Source: Notospermus geniculatus (taxonomy: Eukaryota; Nemertea; Pilidiophora; Heteronemertea; Lineidae). Taken from it: a stretch of DNA of 64,000 nt. Position 1 is the stretch's first letter. Each line of letters begins with the position of its first letter. This document shows, piece after piece, positions 36,001-46,447 of this stretch. Position numbers and translations under genes: made by a program. The notes under the pieces are model-generated. The model made no database searches. It saw nothing but the letters and a program-made list of their open reading frames with translations, and had not been told where the DNA came from. The stretch is from positions 212,152-276,151 of the forward strand of contig NMRB01000547.1 of assembly GCA_002633025.1 (NCBI GenBank). The letters run 5' to 3'.

Positions 36001-37063
36001 ATTTTATTTCTCAAATTTGGCAGCAGAACTTGTCACCAAGCCGAGGTAGAGAAAAGGCAAACTGAGCGTTTTCACAACCATATAAAGTTAAGTAAAAGCA
36101 GAAAACTAGCAGATTTCGTAAAAATGAAAATATTTTTTTGGCAGAAAAGAACTGAAATTCTTCGAAGTAATAAAACAACAGTAAACTTGAAAAGATTGTC
36201 GAATCAAAAAAAGTTGAACGATTGTCTGACCTCCCTCTTTATATTGTTTGTAGGTGTACGTGTTTTGCCTGAAGGCCATTTTTACTGCCACCTGGTGAGA
36301 AAAAATATTATGGTCATTTATCCGTCTACTCAATTTTTATAACGTTCCTGCTACCACTGCCATGACAAGATGTAAATTCTTAGTACAATGTACAATACTG
36401 TCCTCTAATTGTACATTATACCATGAATTTCAAGTGCGCACTGCATCCATACATACCATCGTCGCCGCCAGCACCGCCGGCGCCACCTCCTCCATGAGAG
36501 CAAGCCTCCAGGCGATCGGCAACTTTCTCCAAACGAGCGACCAATTTCTCCATTCCTTGCGACATTTCCGGCGTCAAATCTTTGGGATTAATCTCGTACA
36601 ATTTTGCAAGTGTTGACAATGCCAATTCAAAGGCTTCCTGATTATTTATATCGTCCGGTATTTCCGGAAAGTCAAAAGCTACTTGAGCAGGAAGAGCTGG
36701 TGGTGCTGCTTCAACTGTCACAGTTTGCGACCTCTGGACTGTTTCCTCTTCAACCGACGCCTGAACCGGTTCTGCAGGTTTTGCTAAGGGTTCTGGTTCT
36801 GCAGGTTTTGCTACAGGTTCTGGTTCCACAGGTTTTGCAACAGGTTCTGCAGGTTTTGCTGCTGGTTCTAATTCCACAGGCGTTTCTTCCTGTTTAGATT
36901 CGACAGGTGATACTACCGTCTCAGGCACTGGTCTCTCTTCTGAATCCGGTTCAACTGGCTGCGTTACCTGTGATTTTTGGGGAGTTTTAGATGGTATATC
37001 CCGATTTTCTGTCAACGTATACTTTTCCTTTCCCTTCCGTTTAAAGCACGGAAAACAAGACAT
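33008..37063 (-). CDS. CAP: Adenylyl cyclase-associated protein (CAP), 8 exons, C-terminus missing
   Basis: CAP is a cytoplasmic actin-recycling protein that works with cofilin to depolymerise filaments and recharge G-actin. Minus-strand exons: 36,457-37,063; 35,583-35,683; 35,327-35,401; 34,839-34,985; 34,582-34,667; 34,078-34,183; 33,424-33,610; 33,008-33,186. All have AG/GT borders, join in phase (1,0,0,0,2,0,1,0) and give 496 codons. Features in order: Cys-rich N-terminus and EP/AKP repeats (residues 1-150); CAP oligomerising helix with [17 protein letters not shown] (about 171-187); Gly linker; helical folded domain (about 203-374) with [37 protein letters not shown] and ALGWVAV; proline-rich P1 (about 389-407); WH2 actin-binding motif ALFSDLNKG with [11 protein letters not shown] (about 423-452); second Pro/Lys stretch; and LEGKKWKV, where the CARP beta-domain normally begins. 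The CARP exons (about 160 residues) are not visible to the left; a repeat and the end of copy B occupy that space. Confidence 0.95.
33736..33934. mobile_element. MITE with TATGTGACC ends, in a CAP intron
   Basis: TATGTGACCTGTGACAGCGA and AAATGAGTCGGAATGCGCC face GGCGCATTCCGACTCATTTT and GTCATGGGTCACATA; AAGAAGACCCAAGGTGA faces TCATCTTGGGTCTTCTT. Arms about 60 bp. It lies between CAP exons 33,424-33,610 and 34,078-34,183. The ends carry TA, fitting a Tc1/mariner-type target. Confidence 0.85.
35058..35233. mobile_element. CAG...CTG MITE with 5-bp target duplication, in a CAP intron
   Basis: Ends CAGGCGCGGATCCAAGGGGG and GAATTCTGGATCC-like CTGGATCCGCCCCTG; GTGCCCCCTCT occurs in both arms. AACAT flanks it on both sides (35,053-35,057 and 35,234-35,238). 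The CAGGGGCGGATCC terminus is typical of hAT-type nonautonomous elements. It sits between CAP exons 34,839-34,985 and 35,327-35,401. Confidence 0.85.
36457..37063 (-). CDS. CAP: CAP exon with long N-terminal extension and internal canonical start
   Basis: This exon of the CAP gene holds 202 codons. The ATG at 37,063 opens [14 protein letters not shown]: two cysteines followed by a basic patch, as in palmitoylated peripheral membrane proteins. About 100 residues follow that are rich in Glu, Pro, Ala and Lys, with near-repeats of the unit EPVAKPAEP, and then an acidic segment ([17 protein letters not shown]). The usual CAP start region begins only at residue 167, where ATGs at 36,565 (MSQG) and 36,553 (MEKL) would make a normal-length protein. 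An in-frame ATG at 37,174 would add 37 residues, but a TTTCAG directly before AACAATG at 37,063 could equally be a splice acceptor. I infer long and short isoforms from alternative starts or promoters; transcripts would decide. The donor is GATG/GTATGT at 36,457. Confidence 0.8.
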
Positions 37064-39605
37064 TGTTCTGAAACCTGCCGCACCCTCACACTCGAGGGAA
37101 ATCAGGTACCAACCGTTGAGCCTCTGAGCGTTTTTACAACAACTAGTATAATGCTGCAAATTTAAGGAGTGCATTTTTAAAACGTATTTTGAGTTTTCAT
37201 TTTTTTTAGTAGGACATTCAGATTCACTTACAAAACGTCACTACAAAACAAATAACACTCAAAATGCAGCATGATGATGCAAGCCAATCTGTTACAGCCC
37301 TGAATTTCTCTTCGGCCAAAAAAATGTGGATCAAATGTGCAGTTGTTGTTGAAATTTGTTCACGGAATTGATGGCAAAACACAGGCTCTACATACACATA
37401 TTTTCAGTAACTGTCAATACATGTACTGTAGGACTGACGGTGGACGTGTCTCCACTCTCATACCACATAAAGACCCAAATCTGTCAAATGCTATAATCTG
37501 ACGATTATTTGGTGTTTTCCATGGGCAGATGATTGTTCTGTTCATTAGGTCACTATTTGGTTTAGGAGCATATTCTGGACGAACAGAATTGAGTGGGAGC
37601 ACGGGACAGTGAACACAGAAGGACTACAGAGCAAAGCAAAGCTGTGCAAGCTGATTTCCTGATATCACCGGTAGGATCAAGACACGGTCACACAAAACCG
37701 GATTCCGGTGTGTTCTATGGTGCGGTTCCAACAAACCATTGCTTTCAATTCTACATGTATTTCAAATCAATGAAGTTTTCACACAGGAAGCGTGAGGCAT
37801 GATGAAGGCTCTCCTCTCTGTGTGGATGCTTCATTGAAATAGGATAGAACTAACTGGTTTTGCGGTAACCGTACAGCGAAACGGACCGGAATCTGTTCTG
37901 GTGTGAACATGCCATTTTTACTGAGAAGATCAGTAGACCCTACCCGTACCGAGAGGATCCGTGAAATCCTACCATGAGATCAGGTGCCAATCTAGTTCTT
38001 TTGAAATGGCACAATCTGTCGCGTTGACCAGGATTACAATTTGATAACCGTGGTGCTTTTTTGCATGTTAGGCCATAATATAATACGATAGTTATTATTT
38101 GTTTTTCTTGGCTGTGCTTCACATAAGTCAAAGTTGGAGGAGTTCTGAGCGAATTCTGCAGCAAGTGAAATCGGGTGTAGAGGTCCAGTTACTCTAAGAT
38201 TTGAATGAAATGACACAAACGATAGAAACTGGGTATTGTACACATGTATCTAGGGATAAAAAAGATGGAAAAAAGAAAAGTCGAAAGAGAATTCAGGGCT
38301 TGAGGGGCTCAGTAGAAAAATCATGCCAAGTCACTCACACACAGTTAGTACCTGTAGCAAAACACAGTTAGACAAGTGCAAGGGGTATTTTGGTTGATAT
38401 TCGGTGCCAAGTGTTCAAGCGAAGTATTTCGAACAGGGATTTTTTAGATTTCAACAAAAGAAAGAAGGTCCATTAAAAATATCGAGTCAATGTTCAACTA
38501 TAATGTGTTAGTAACGCTATTGCTGTACTGATGATATCGCACTGGAGAGGTGGGTTGGCAGTGTCGATGGCAAGATGCGATCGGAACAAGAAGCCCCACG
38601 TCATTTTCAGGCAAACAAAATGGGTCCATCAGAGAACACTGCCTATGCGAGGTGCAAAAGCTACAGACTTTTCATCATATTTTCAATCATTTACTTCGTT
38701 TATAATCTCAACTATACTTCAGCCATTCATTTTTCAAAACAAAGTGAATTTTCAATAATGAGCCATAACTGAAGTGTTACAACAACTCCCAACTTGATGA
38801 ACAATTTGAAACACATTAGCGCTCTTTAACGATCAATATCGTACTTAGTTTCGGGCATACCTGATGTGTACTAAGTACAGCACCATGGAATCTATCATGT
38901 GTGTACCACAAAAATGTGCATATTTGGTCTCTTATTTTAACTTACCAGTACGTATAGTTTTGGCGCGGTGAGGTCTATGTGCCTTTCAAGCTTTATAAGA
39001 AAATATTTTGACAAAATTAACCAGGGCAGTGAAATGGTTAATCACAGTTGTCAGAAATTTTCCGTGACAGTGCATCGGCCATGTAATGTACAAGAAGAGA
39101 CACCAGAGTGAGACATAATGCACAATATGTGACATTAGTACCATTGTGAAGGCTATTCTTTTGAACTCGCAACTCGATACATTGTGAGTGATGGCAGTGC
39201 GTCATCGCAACGGCCTCTGCTCGATTCCAACTGCAAAGATCAAAGCATGATGCTATTGCTAGTGTTGCTGTTTGATGTAGAGGGTGACACTAGTTTGATC
39301 AATTCGCAATTCTCCAATATGCCAAGTCTTAACCAGCTGAAAACCTATATGATGATGTATACCATGTTATAGAGTACTAAGAAAACCATAGTCATAGTCT
39401 GACACTGTGTTAACACCAATCCAGTGCGGTGCAGAAGTTGCAATGGTCGCAGGGAGAAAATGTCATGATTGTTTCGAGTGAAAGGGTTATCTGACACACG
39501 GCGAGTGAAAAAAGGGAGAGGAAAAGTATAATGCCATGAAGTGAGCACAACTGAAGCATCGCTCACTGTCCTGCCATACCTGCACTTGTCAATTGTCATA
39601 CCACT
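37064..39605. other. Upstream of the CAP coding start: no further exon recognised
   Basis: Should contain the CAP 5-prime untranslated exon(s) and promoter, but no TATA box or obvious start could be singled out. AG acceptors occur at about 37,068 (TTTCAG) and 37,153 (TTTGCAG). Confidence 0.4.
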
Positions 39606-39824
39606 CAGTGTTCTAGCCAGGCCAGTTTCACAGGATGGTACCACCCTGTTCAAAATTCAGAGGCCATTTTACCACCCTGAATTCTTTACCACCCTGTTTA
39701 AAAATGTAAATTGCAATGCATTTTTTATTACACAACCCTGTTTGAATTTCAATCCAGGGCCTCAAAACCATAGGAAAATGCAGTCATCCCACCCTGTTTG
39801 GAAAAATGTCTGGCTAGAACACTG
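39606..39824. mobile_element. hAT-like MITE with CAGTGTTCTAGCCAG ends
   Basis: CAGTGTTCTAGCCAG faces CTGGCTAGAACACTG. The interior repeats ACCACCCTGTT or CCACCCTG five times. Flanks ACCACT and ACCACA are similar but not identical, so the target duplication is uncertain. Confidence 0.78.
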
Positions 39825-40255
39825 ACCACACTTCATTATTTGCACAACAATGTGGAACCGCTACCTGATTCTGAATGTCTGAATGTCAGACCCACATCAA
39901 CAGGGGCAATTCAGGACAACATGAGCAATGCTAAAGCCGGGCTACACCTCGCTCTAGAACTTTGACTAGCAGGTCAATAACAAGGATAAAACAAGTGCAT
40001 TCACTACGTGTACAACAAACTAAAATGCAGAGCTAACTACAAAGTGCAAATGTGAGCTTCATTCTAACAACATTTCTTAGCAAAGTTACATGACAGGACA
40101 GAAGAAGCATGTGTGAGTCTGATGATCATAACTTTTCACCAAATGCAACAACAGTTCACTTTATATGTACATGTAGTTCATGACCAAAACCACTACATCA
40201 CAAGTCAATCATTTGGCACAAACCGTTTCATTAAAACTTCACTAACAGGCCTCTC

Positions 40256-40597
40256 CATTGCATGAAGAGCACTACACCCTGTATTTTTTACCCTATTTTG
40301 GGCACCCCAATTTTTCTCTTTTTTTGCATAGTGACGATGTGGCTACGTTTTAATCCAGAATAAGAACATCGCAAATAAATTGGCAAAACTCATTTTTTCC
40401 CAAGAAATGTGTGATAACATGTGGATTTCCTTTGTTCATTGTCTAATAATGGTATATTTGCAATTTTTTTGAATTTACAGATCGTATTTTTGGCACTGAA
40501 CCCTATTTTGGGCATATTTTTTCAGGGCTTATTTTGGGCATGTGCCCAATTCACTACACCCTTAAACGGCCTGAGAAGCATGTAATGGAGGGGCCTG
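40256..40597. mobile_element. 342-bp MITE with 5-bp target duplication ACTAA
   Basis: Ends CAGGCCTCTCCATTGCATG and CATGTAATGGAGGGGCCTG, then CACTACACCCTG in both arms. ACTAA directly abuts both ends (40,251-40,255 and 40,598-40,602). CCCTATTTTGGGCA or TTATTTTGGGCA occurs three times inside. Termini CAG/CTG and a 5-bp duplication resemble 35,058-35,233. Confidence 0.85.
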
Positions 40598-40673
40598 ACT
40601 AACTATGAACAGTATTGATCAGCAACAACACAGCCAGTCTCAATGGTGCTATCAAAAGATGTCAGCAAGAATA

Positions 40674-41037
40674 TACTGTATTCTCGTGCCATTAGCGACC
40701 AGTATGCGCCATTTTCTGGTAGTAATATATGCACAGCCGGGTTTGGCGTTTGTCAATAGGCCCGCCCAGAGACCAGCCGACCAACGCTCGTCATTTGAGG
40801 TAACCATGTGTGTGCACATTCACGCTTTGGAAACCTGTGATCAGTTTCATGCCATTGACGGTCCGTGACCAAGTATACACCAGGCCTTACTCGATCATGG
40901 TTACCTCAAATGACGAGCGTTGGTCGGCTGGTCTCTGGGCGGGCCTATTGACAAACGCCAAACCCGGCTGTGCATATATTACAATGTACTACCAGAAAAT
41001 GGCGCATACTGGTCGCTAATGGCACGAGAATACAGTA
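40674..41037. mobile_element. 364-bp long-arm fold-back element
   Basis: Left arm 40,674-40,808 (TACTGTATTCTCGTGCCATT to GTAACCATG) is the near-perfect inverse of 40,896-41,037, with an 87-bp spacer. The right arm carries one 8-base insertion (ATTACAATGTACTACC region). TA at both ends fits a TA target. High arm identity means recent insertion or gene conversion between arms. Confidence 0.9.
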
Positions 41038-41785
41038 TTACCCTGGAATATATAGTTGAAGTCAACCTTACTTCAACATGGGCAAAATAACAAGCTTGAA
41101 AACCTACACAGATCAGTGGTAAATAATCCATGTCACAGTTTCCTTATGATGTAAGGGGAACTTGGTTCACTTTCCATAAGCCTATAGCAAATCCAAGGTT
41201 GTGCTCAGTCAACTGGTAAATACTGTGGTTTGTGGTTTAATCATTGTGTTCACTTTATGGTGTCTGTTTCACAGGTGTGGCATTTTGCCTTGTTGAAGTA
41301 AGGTTGACTTCGACTAAAATATATGTAGGCCCCTATATAGTCTTGATATGATGATGTCAGATAGCCCATAATTGGCAGGACAATCAGCTCACTTTTCACA
41401 TGAAATAAATTCAAAGCATTCCTTCCTAACATTTCTAAGAACACAGAATAGAATACCACAGCCATGAAATCAGAATAGTCAGGACAAAAAAATAAGTAGC
41501 CGAACTGACACTGACATGGAGGATCGATGTCGTCCGACTGGCTCACTTAGTTGGCAGGCCAAGGCCCTAGAGGGCGAGGCTTACCAACAGTGAGTAACAA
41601 CTAGGCCTACCGAGCCAAGGCCTTCGCCTTTACAAGACAAACTATTTTGTCAAAATCAGCAGTAGTCTAGGCTAGGCCTATAAAATATTCAAAGTAGTGC
41701 ACAAAAACGCCAGGAATAACATTAACAAATGCAGGCACATGCAAAAACAGCAAGTGGCTAGCCAAGGCCTCTGGGCATTCTCTCA

Positions 41786-41876
41786 ACTAGCATATTCACC
41801 CGTGGCGAGCACATTTTGAGGGAGGGAGTTTGTCTAGAATATTCTGTGGTAGAGGGTCTGTTGCTTTATTGATGAG
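41786..41876. repeat. 91-bp shared block x (copy at 19,719-19,809)
   Basis: Second occurrence of the block that separates copies A and B. Here it continues to the right into unique DNA, a 129-bp tandem duplication and then block y. Confidence 0.85.
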
Positions 41877-42042
41877 TTTATTTGGAAAGGGGTAGTTTAT
41901 TAATTTATTAATCGTTAACCGTCAAATCCATGAGCAGTGAGGAGTTTTGACTTTCTAAACAGTAGCATCACATCTGGTTTATTACACAATCAGCCTTATC
42001 TCCAGGCTAATGCCAAGGTGACCCAGATTCATGATAGCTAGG

Positions 42043-42299
42043 TTCATGCGTCCCACCGTGTATCTGTTGGTAGTAGATCACTGCCATTCTTGTAGATGGC
42101 AGCGCAGGTCACCACACATGTGATTTTCTCTCTTTTTCATACAAACCAGCACTTCTTTTAAAACCAAAAAGGTTCATGCGTCCCACCGTGTATCTGTTGG
42201 TAGTAGGTCACTGCCATTCTTGTAGATGGCAGCGCAGGTCACCACACATGTGATTTTCTCTCATTTTCATACAAACCAGCACTTCTTTTAAAACCAAAA
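42043..42299. repeat. Tandem duplication, 2 x about 129 bp
   Basis: GGTTCATGCGTCCCACCGTG starts at 42,042 and again at 42,171. The two units differ by only a few bases over their length, ending TTTTAAAACCAAAA. A recent tandem duplication; noncoding as far as can be seen. Confidence 0.9.
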
Positions 42300-42500
42300 T
42301 TCCGTAATACAATCTCCTCATATTGTACTGTACACATAGGCCGCTCTTTGTAGGCTTCAAGCCCTAACTAAGGAGGAGATCGGGCAGAGAGTCCGGTCCA
42401 CCCTAATTGTGTACAGTTATTACATAGCAAGGTATAGCAGATATTAGGTCAACTCAGGTTGATAACAAAATCCAACATGGCTACCGTCCATTATAGTATA

Positions 42501-43017
42501 GATGCCAGAGGCACCGCGGGTCAACGGCAGCCAAGATTTTATTCACTGCGGGGCAGTATTATTTACTGCGGGGTAGCACTATTTGCTGCTTGGTAACATT
42601 TAGTTAACATCCGGCATTTATCATCTCATTTATCATCTCATCGAAGCAGCAAGGACATCGGTACATTACGCCATGGTCTTGACCTCTGTGCGTGATGGAA
42701 TCACAGCACTCATGAATATTAATGAAAAGATGGTAAGCCAAGGAACAAACAAATTTGAAGGATAAATGTGCACTGAACCCTCGTGAATTGAATGTAACGA
42801 AGAGAATGATTCATATGCTATAATCATCAGTTTAAAGACATGCCGAAATGAAAAGTTCGCTGAAATATTCTCGCCGGGCATGTCGTTCCGTTTTTTTCTT
42901 GAATGCATTGGTTTAGCCTGTCTTATTTTACATCACCTCTTCCGTAGAAGATCTACAATGATAGTTCGAATATCCTTAGCAACGAGGATAATTGCATGTT
43001 CTGTTAATGCAGTTCTG
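42501..43017. repeat. Shared block y, second copy
   Basis: Counterpart of 32,310-32,840. Left flank TTATAGTATA and right flank TAATTCCGGC differ from the first copy, so the homology limits are sharp on both sides. That fits a dispersed repeat or two haplotype contigs that overlap only here. Confidence 0.8.
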
Positions 43018-43189
43018 GTCGAATCTCTATGTATTGATAATTCCGGCTGTCTATACAATAATAATGATGTCTTCTACCCAAAATCGATTAACCGTTTTAG
43101 CAATATTGTGTTACTAGAGGAAAGCTCTGCCAGTGAAGATCGGCAGCGGAAGATGTGAACTGCTGGTTTTCGTAAAAAGAATGCAAGCA

Positions 43190-43800
43190 TGTTAATATGT
43201 CGAAGATGGCGTCCGATAATGGAAGCGTGTCCCCTTTTCGGACAGACCTAATCTGTGTGAGAACCGCCGTAAACCTACCAAGAGTAGACTGCACAGTGAC
43301 ACAAAGTTCTAACCCTTGCTGTCTCCCAGGATTTGCATTGATGGTTCTAAAAAAAAGGAAGGCACAGCAGGAAATAATAATGCCGAAGGTTGTGTCCGAT
43401 AATGGAATGAGTGTCCCTTTTTCGGACAGACATAATCTGTGTGGGAACCCGTACACGTACCAATAGTGACAAACATTTCTAATTGTGGGTGTCATCCTAA
43501 GATGTGCACTGGTGGTTCTCTAAAAGGAAGGCACAGCATGTTAATAATGCCGAAGGTTTTGTCCGATAATGGAAAGAATGCGTGTTCCCTTTTTCGGACA
43601 GACCTTATTTTTTGGGGGAACCTGTACACCTACCAAGAATATCTGACCACATAGTTACAATCAGTTCTAACTCTCGATCTTCCTAAGTTGTGCACTTGTG
43701 ATTCTACAGAAAGAAAGGCATGCGCGGCATTTTAATAATGCAGAAGGTCGTGTCCGATAATGGAATGCCTATCCCTTTTTCGGACACACCTACTCTCTAT
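43190..43800. repeat. Tandem array of four about 165-190-bp units
   Basis: Each unit opens with a form of CGAAGGTTGTGTCCGATAATGG (at about 43,200, 43,383, 43,550 and 43,740). About 15-25 bp later follows CCCTTTTTCGGACAGACC, then a less conserved stretch with YTACCAA and AAGGAAGGCA. GTCCGA and TCGGAC can pair to form a small hairpin at the head of each unit. Units are clearly diverged, so the array is old. Confidence 0.85.
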
Positions 43801-44335
43801 TGAAATGCTTGCACGTCCTAGCAGTATATCTGACCACATTGTGGCACACAGTTCTATCTCTCGGTATGGTCCTGTGGGACCAATCAGCAACCGGGACGAA
43901 CACTTAACATGGCTGATTGCAGTGTTTGTTAACTGTGACCTCCATAAAGATACGCTTGTACTGGCTCTCTCATTTCATTCAGCAGTCAGCGGTTTTCAAT
44001 AGATGCTTGGTGGATGATCAATGTTGGAGATAAACTGATGGCATACAGCTCAGTGCACTCCACGAATGTAATGACTGTAAATCCTCGCAAGACCTGTGAC
44101 CCGAGGGGACTGTGAATTACGCTTCAAGGACGGCGGGTCGCATCGCCAGCAGATGCGCTGGTGGGCGGTTTGACATGTCAGGGTCGACAGGAAAATGTGT
44201 TGAGGTCGGTTCTAACGATGTGAGTGCAGTGGTCCAGTCATGAGTGATTTACAGCATTATCTGATATCGTGATTTTGCTTCCATTTCCATTTCCTCCGGG
44301 AAAACTTTTTTCGAATACCTTCAATTCTGAATGAA

Positions 44336-44336
44336 N
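44336..44336. other. One-n contig join
   Basis: A single n sits between TCTGAATGAA and ACGTAACGTCATTGGG, just before the 41-bp minisatellite. By analogy with the other three it probably hides an unresolved gap; no second copy is available to measure it. Confidence 0.6.
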
Positions 44337-44500
44337 ACGTAACGTCATTGGGACATTTCGCTGCGCCTCTGCAGTATGTGCCCCCCAGCATGGCGGCTTG
44401 TGACGTCATTTGCAAGGCCTCTATTACCACTGGTCTGATTGTGAATATTGGTTACTGGACCTCTCGGTTGTAACAGAATTGTACGGGATTTTGTTTCTAA

Positions 44501-45116
44501 TCATCTGATGTCATCGATGCTAGCGTATTGTGCTATCTATCAGCTGATGTCCTCGTTTCGTGAGCGTATGGTGCTGTCACTCAGCTGATGTCGTCGTTTC
44601 GTGAGCGTATGGTGCTGTCTCTAAAATGATGTCCTCGTTTCGTGAGCGTATTGTGCTGTCTCTCAACTGATGTCCTCGTTTCGTGAACGTATGGTGCTGT
44701 CACTCAGCTGATGTCCTCGTTTCGTGAGCGTATTGTTCTGTCACTCAGCTGATGTCCTCGTTTCGTGAGCGTATGGTGCTGTCACAGCTGATGTCCTCGT
44801 TTCGTGAGCGTATGGTGCTGTCACTCAGCTGATGTCCTCGTTTCGTGAGCGTATGGTGCTGTCACTCAGCTGATGTCCTCATTTCGTGAGGATATGGTGC
44901 TGTCGCTCAACTGATGTCCTCATTTCGTGAGGAAATGGTGCTGTCACTCAACTGATGTCCTCATTTCGTGAGGATATGGTGCTGTCTCTCAACTGATATC
45001 CTTATTTTGTGAGAATATGGTACTGTCTCTGAAACGACGTCCTCGTTTCGTGAGGACATGGTGCTGTCTCTCTGCTGATGTCGTCGTTTCGTGGGCATCT
45101 GGTGCTGTCTATCAGC
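44501..45116. repeat. 41-bp minisatellite, about 15 units
   Basis: Unit close to CTGATGTCCTCGTTTCGTGA followed by GCGTATGGTGCTGTCACTCAG, period 41 bp (one unit is 38 bp by loss of CTC). The middle units are almost identical; the outer ones are diverged. Near 44,880-45,040 a variant with ATTTCGTGAGGATATGG appears in several neighbouring units, a sign of local unit spreading. The period is not a multiple of three, so a coding role is unlikely. Confidence 0.95.
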
Positions 45117-46290
45117 CGTTAGGGATTCATTCACCATGAATGCTGCTCTACGATGACCAGTGGTCAGCGGCAAGGTATCGAATTGGCGTATTCGACACAA
45201 TCTTCCGGACGCAACTGTTTGTATCCAGTTCGATGTATAAACAACCTTGTTGAAAACATTCAACTTTAAGGAAATACAACATCAATGAGTCGCATCATTT
45301 CCCTTCTTTTGTAAAAGCTCAGAGTTCGATAAAGAAACGCCTGTTGTTTCCAGTGAGAGGGAAGAGTAATGAGAACTTTACTGTTTCGACTAACGAGACA
45401 GGTGATTCCTTCTCACATTTGGCCTAACCTCGTCCACAGGGAATGCCTGAGCACGTACAGACGTTCTCGGCAACCTAATATTCACAGACGGAATTGGAGC
45501 AATGTCGTAATGGCTTGTGAGCAGTCGTGCAGACAACGACGACGTGTTCTCTTTTTATTCAGTTTGGTCCATGGTAAAAGACAGTACATGTATTTCAACT
45601 TATGATCAGTGAGAACTGGTCAGCTGATGGAACAGCTATATCACGTACTACCAAGTATACTCTATCATTAGGCTGTGGCTATTTGGTCAATAAACCATGC
45701 TCCCACTGTACAGATTTGTAGTACAGATACTGCCTTTACCATTTTGAAAGAGCATGGCGGAAAACAACATTTCGTGAATCGGTCTACGAGCACGTACACT
45801 GTGCAGTCATGTTCCATACTTTTTGATTTGGAAAAAACGAACCTTGAATACGGCGGTATGCATACAGACAAGTGATCCTTCCAAGTTTTAATTAGAAGAC
45901 AGTTTCCATGGTGAAGATGCCTCGCTTCGTCTCTTTCATGGTATTCTATAGAAAGTGTCTTCTCTATTTGCTCATTGCAAAAGCAGTTTCGTGAAAGGAC
46001 GCCGATCTTTAGTCGGTATTTAAAACGTAGAATCAAGATCAATGATACCGTTAGTGTTTGTTCAGAGACAGCCGTCGATTAAACATGCTGTTCGTGGCTG
46101 GAACCGATTAACTGCAGAACTGTGAAACAGAACGTAACCACGTCTTCACCAAGAGTAACCTGTCCCTCCTGCTCTGCCGTACAAGATTGGACGTAACAAA
46201 CTGAACGTCCCCGATGATGGCGGTTGTTCTGAGTACAGCTACAAGTGATCATTCTCAAAATATAATCAGAAAAACAGCATTGCTGTTTTC

Positions 46291-46447
46291 TGGGGTGTCG
46301 GGGTGGCGCAGTGGAAACATCGGCGCCTGCCACCACTGAGGTCGTGGGTTCGATCCCCGGTCGTGCAAGTGGCTTTATGTGGTAGAGAGGGCGATCTCTC
46401 CTCGACATCGTAGGTTTCCTCCGGGGTCTCCGGTTTCCTCCTACATA
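46291..46447 (+). mobile_element. tRNA-derived SINE, family 2
   Basis: A box TGGCGCAGTGG (46,304-46,314) and a perfect B box GGTTCGATCCC (46,347-46,357), followed by a pyrimidine-rich body with two copies of GGTTTCCTCC. The tRNA-like head is too diverged to be a working tRNA (no matching acceptor stem). It is a different family from the elements at 12.4 and 16.4 kb. Confidence 0.75.

Noticed and set aside
43190-45116. CRISPR-like array
   Set aside because: Units are contiguous tandem repeats without unique spacers, and the DNA is clearly animal.
46301-46372. tRNA gene
   Set aside because: A and B boxes are present but no acceptor stem or anticodon arm can be folded; a SINE head is the better call.
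46079-46408. 109-codon minus-strand frame
   Set aside because: It covers the antisense of a tRNA-derived SINE; the peptide is the usual by-product of the B-box region.
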